Under the pieces are notes generated by a model that was not told where the DNA came from, ran no database searches, and saw only the letters and a program-made list of their open reading frames with translations. Both the position numbers and the translations under genes were made by a program. From Cercis canadensis (taxonomy: Eukaryota > Streptophyta > Magnoliopsida > Fabales > Fabaceae), in NCBI GenBank assembly GCA_003255065.1, contig QAOA01003799.1, positions 529,481-593,480 of the forward strand: DNA of 64,000 nt. Direction: 5' to 3'. Below, piece by piece: positions 62,481-64,000 of this stretch (the stretch's first letter is position 1; each line of letters opens with the position of its first letter).

Positions 62481-64000
62481 ACTCTAAAAAGCTCTTGTAC
62501 TTCTCTTTGATCAAAACCAGTATAGCCCAAAATTATTGCAGCTGACAATAGCAACCGGAAAAGATCCCAATTCCCAGAAAGAATAGAGAGAAAGGGAATA
62601 AATCCCAGAAAGCTGGAGCAATATGGTCGGGTCGGGTCGGGTAGATTCACTTCCGTAATGAAATTTTCTTATCCCTTTCTTAATTGCCTTTATTCTTCCA
62701 TCTTCGCCCATCACCTTTTTATAGGCGCAGGGAAAGCATTGAAGTTACAAATGCAGTTAGAGCTCCCTATCAATGCCCACCTTTCTCACACAGAGACATA
62801 TATTTAATCATAATAATATTATTAAAAAAATGATTTTTGAATCAAGAAACAGTAGATTAGATTATAATAGAGTGGTACGCGTTCTGCTACTGTAAGTTGG
62901 CACAGCCGCCTGGAGTTATGGCCTAATCTTTCCCTCTCCAAAAGTAAATGCAGCATATGGTTGGGAGGTGGAAAATGAAACCGAGCTTCATTTCTTTGAT
63001 ACGGAAGGTCTGGATTGTGGTCAAAATTGTACCATTCACTAATGCGTTCCCTGTTGTCATATAATTAACCCCTATCTATCTCTGTTTCTCGAATAGCATA
63101 TCAAAACAGAGTTTACAGAGAGAAAGAGAGACAGTAAAAAATATTAAAAAAAAAAAAAAAGTTAAATTATTTTTAAATGAAGACAGAAAAGCACAAATTA
63201 ATGCATTAATGGAAGTTTCCAGGTTGGGAGCTGATATGAATGGGGTAATTCGCTGGATCGTTGCCACTGTGATTTTGTAGCAGTGCTCTGAAACAGGGGA
63301 GAGAATTTATTGTGACCGGAGAGGAAATCGAAGAGGGCCATGTCGGTCTGGTGATTGTGGTTATGCTTATGCACTCGTGCTTTCAGATTTTGAACTGCCA
63401 CGTGGAGAAAAATAAACTGATGGGTAAGCACCACTTAATAAATCAACTTACTTTACACATTTATATATAGCTTTAAGAAAGACGCACATGATTGCCTTTG
63501 TTTATTTAATTTTAGTTTCTTCACTAGGTAAGTTGTTGATCCATTCCAAAAATAAATCTTTTGTTTGTGTAGGGCTATTTCGTGTGGTAAATGTTTATGT
63601 GAAAATTGAAATATATTTGACTTCAAGTTTATTTATTTTTATTTTTTTAGAGAACTTAAATAAATGATTTTTTTGTTTGATAAAAAACAATGATTACTCA
63701 CTTATTCATTCTCGCTTGATTCAAAGACTTTGATGGTTAGGTCACACATTGGGTAATTCATTCCATTTTCATAAACTCCAATCTTAATGAATAATTATTA
63801 TATATGACACTTTTACTTTAAATTTTTACATTGAAATATTAGAATATCTTCTTAGCATGTTAATTTTTCTTTAGAAGCCCATGTTAAATTTCGTTTTAGA
63901 TATGAGGATTGATTGGGATCCTTGAAATAGTGTATATGAGTTATTTTTATATAATTACTATCATAATTTTAAAAAATTTGAAATAATTCATAAAAAAAAA
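62481..64000. other. CER3 upstream region to the window end
   Basis: A GGGTC tandem run lies at about 62627-62642. A TATA-like CTATATATAA on the minus strand (63461-63470) is followed by a 47-codon ORF from ATG 63341 to a stop at 63198-63200, with no known domain. From 63480 to the end the sequence is AT-rich and appears empty. Confidence 0.4.

Noticed and set aside
1-64000. CRISPR arrays, rRNA and tRNA genes, operons
   Set aside because: None are visible. The repeats present are simple repeats, MITE-like elements or assembly duplications, and the genes are intron-containing nuclear genes.

Overview
This window is nuclear DNA from a flowering plant, most likely a core eudicot of rosid type; I cannot name the species. 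The evidence is AT-rich intergenic DNA, small exons split by GT-AG introns, and plant-only families: ATL and XBAT ubiquitin ligases, a VAN3-binding/FORKED-like protein, an IBH1-like bHLH, CER3, and a TAS3 trans-acting siRNA locus. No bacterial, organellar or viral genes were seen. I found no rRNA, tRNA or CRISPR array, and no intact retrotransposon coding region.

Layout from left to right. 1-202: last exon of an EG45-like/plant natriuretic peptide protein (+). 4887-3400: intronless ATL13-like RING-H2 ligase (-). 12634-16500: ten-exon XBAT32-like ankyrin-RING ligase (+). About 18285-17800: TAS3 non-coding RNA (-), with two miR390 sites and one tasiARF in perfect 21-nt register. 22576-25415: plastid-type GNAT acetyltransferase (+). 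31060-26169: PIG-B-like GPI mannosyltransferase (-). 34365-31913: VAN3-binding/FORKED-like PH protein (-). 39692-39135: IBH1-like bHLH (-). 50465-50235: 76-residue bHLH-like protein (-). 56613-54280: unrecognised 188-residue protein with a duplicated exon (-). 62396-57952: eleven-exon CER3 wax gene (-).

Mobile DNA is small and non-autonomous. There are two 97% identical 180-bp foldback elements with perfect 9-bp target duplications, a 364-bp long-TIR element also with a 9-bp duplication, and a decayed inverted repeat near 47.4 kb. Eight single N characters occur. Most of them sit exactly between two copies of the same sequence, which looks like unmerged contig overlaps rather than biology.

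From memory, the gene order matches two Arabidopsis segments that are duplicates of one another (At4g30380-At4g30410 and At5g57735-At5g57800). The window may therefore keep a block that Arabidopsis split between two copies. Several genes are linked to auxin or root patterning (TAS3, XBAT32, the VAN3-binding-like protein, the IBH1-like factor). Shared function of the neighbours is inference only.
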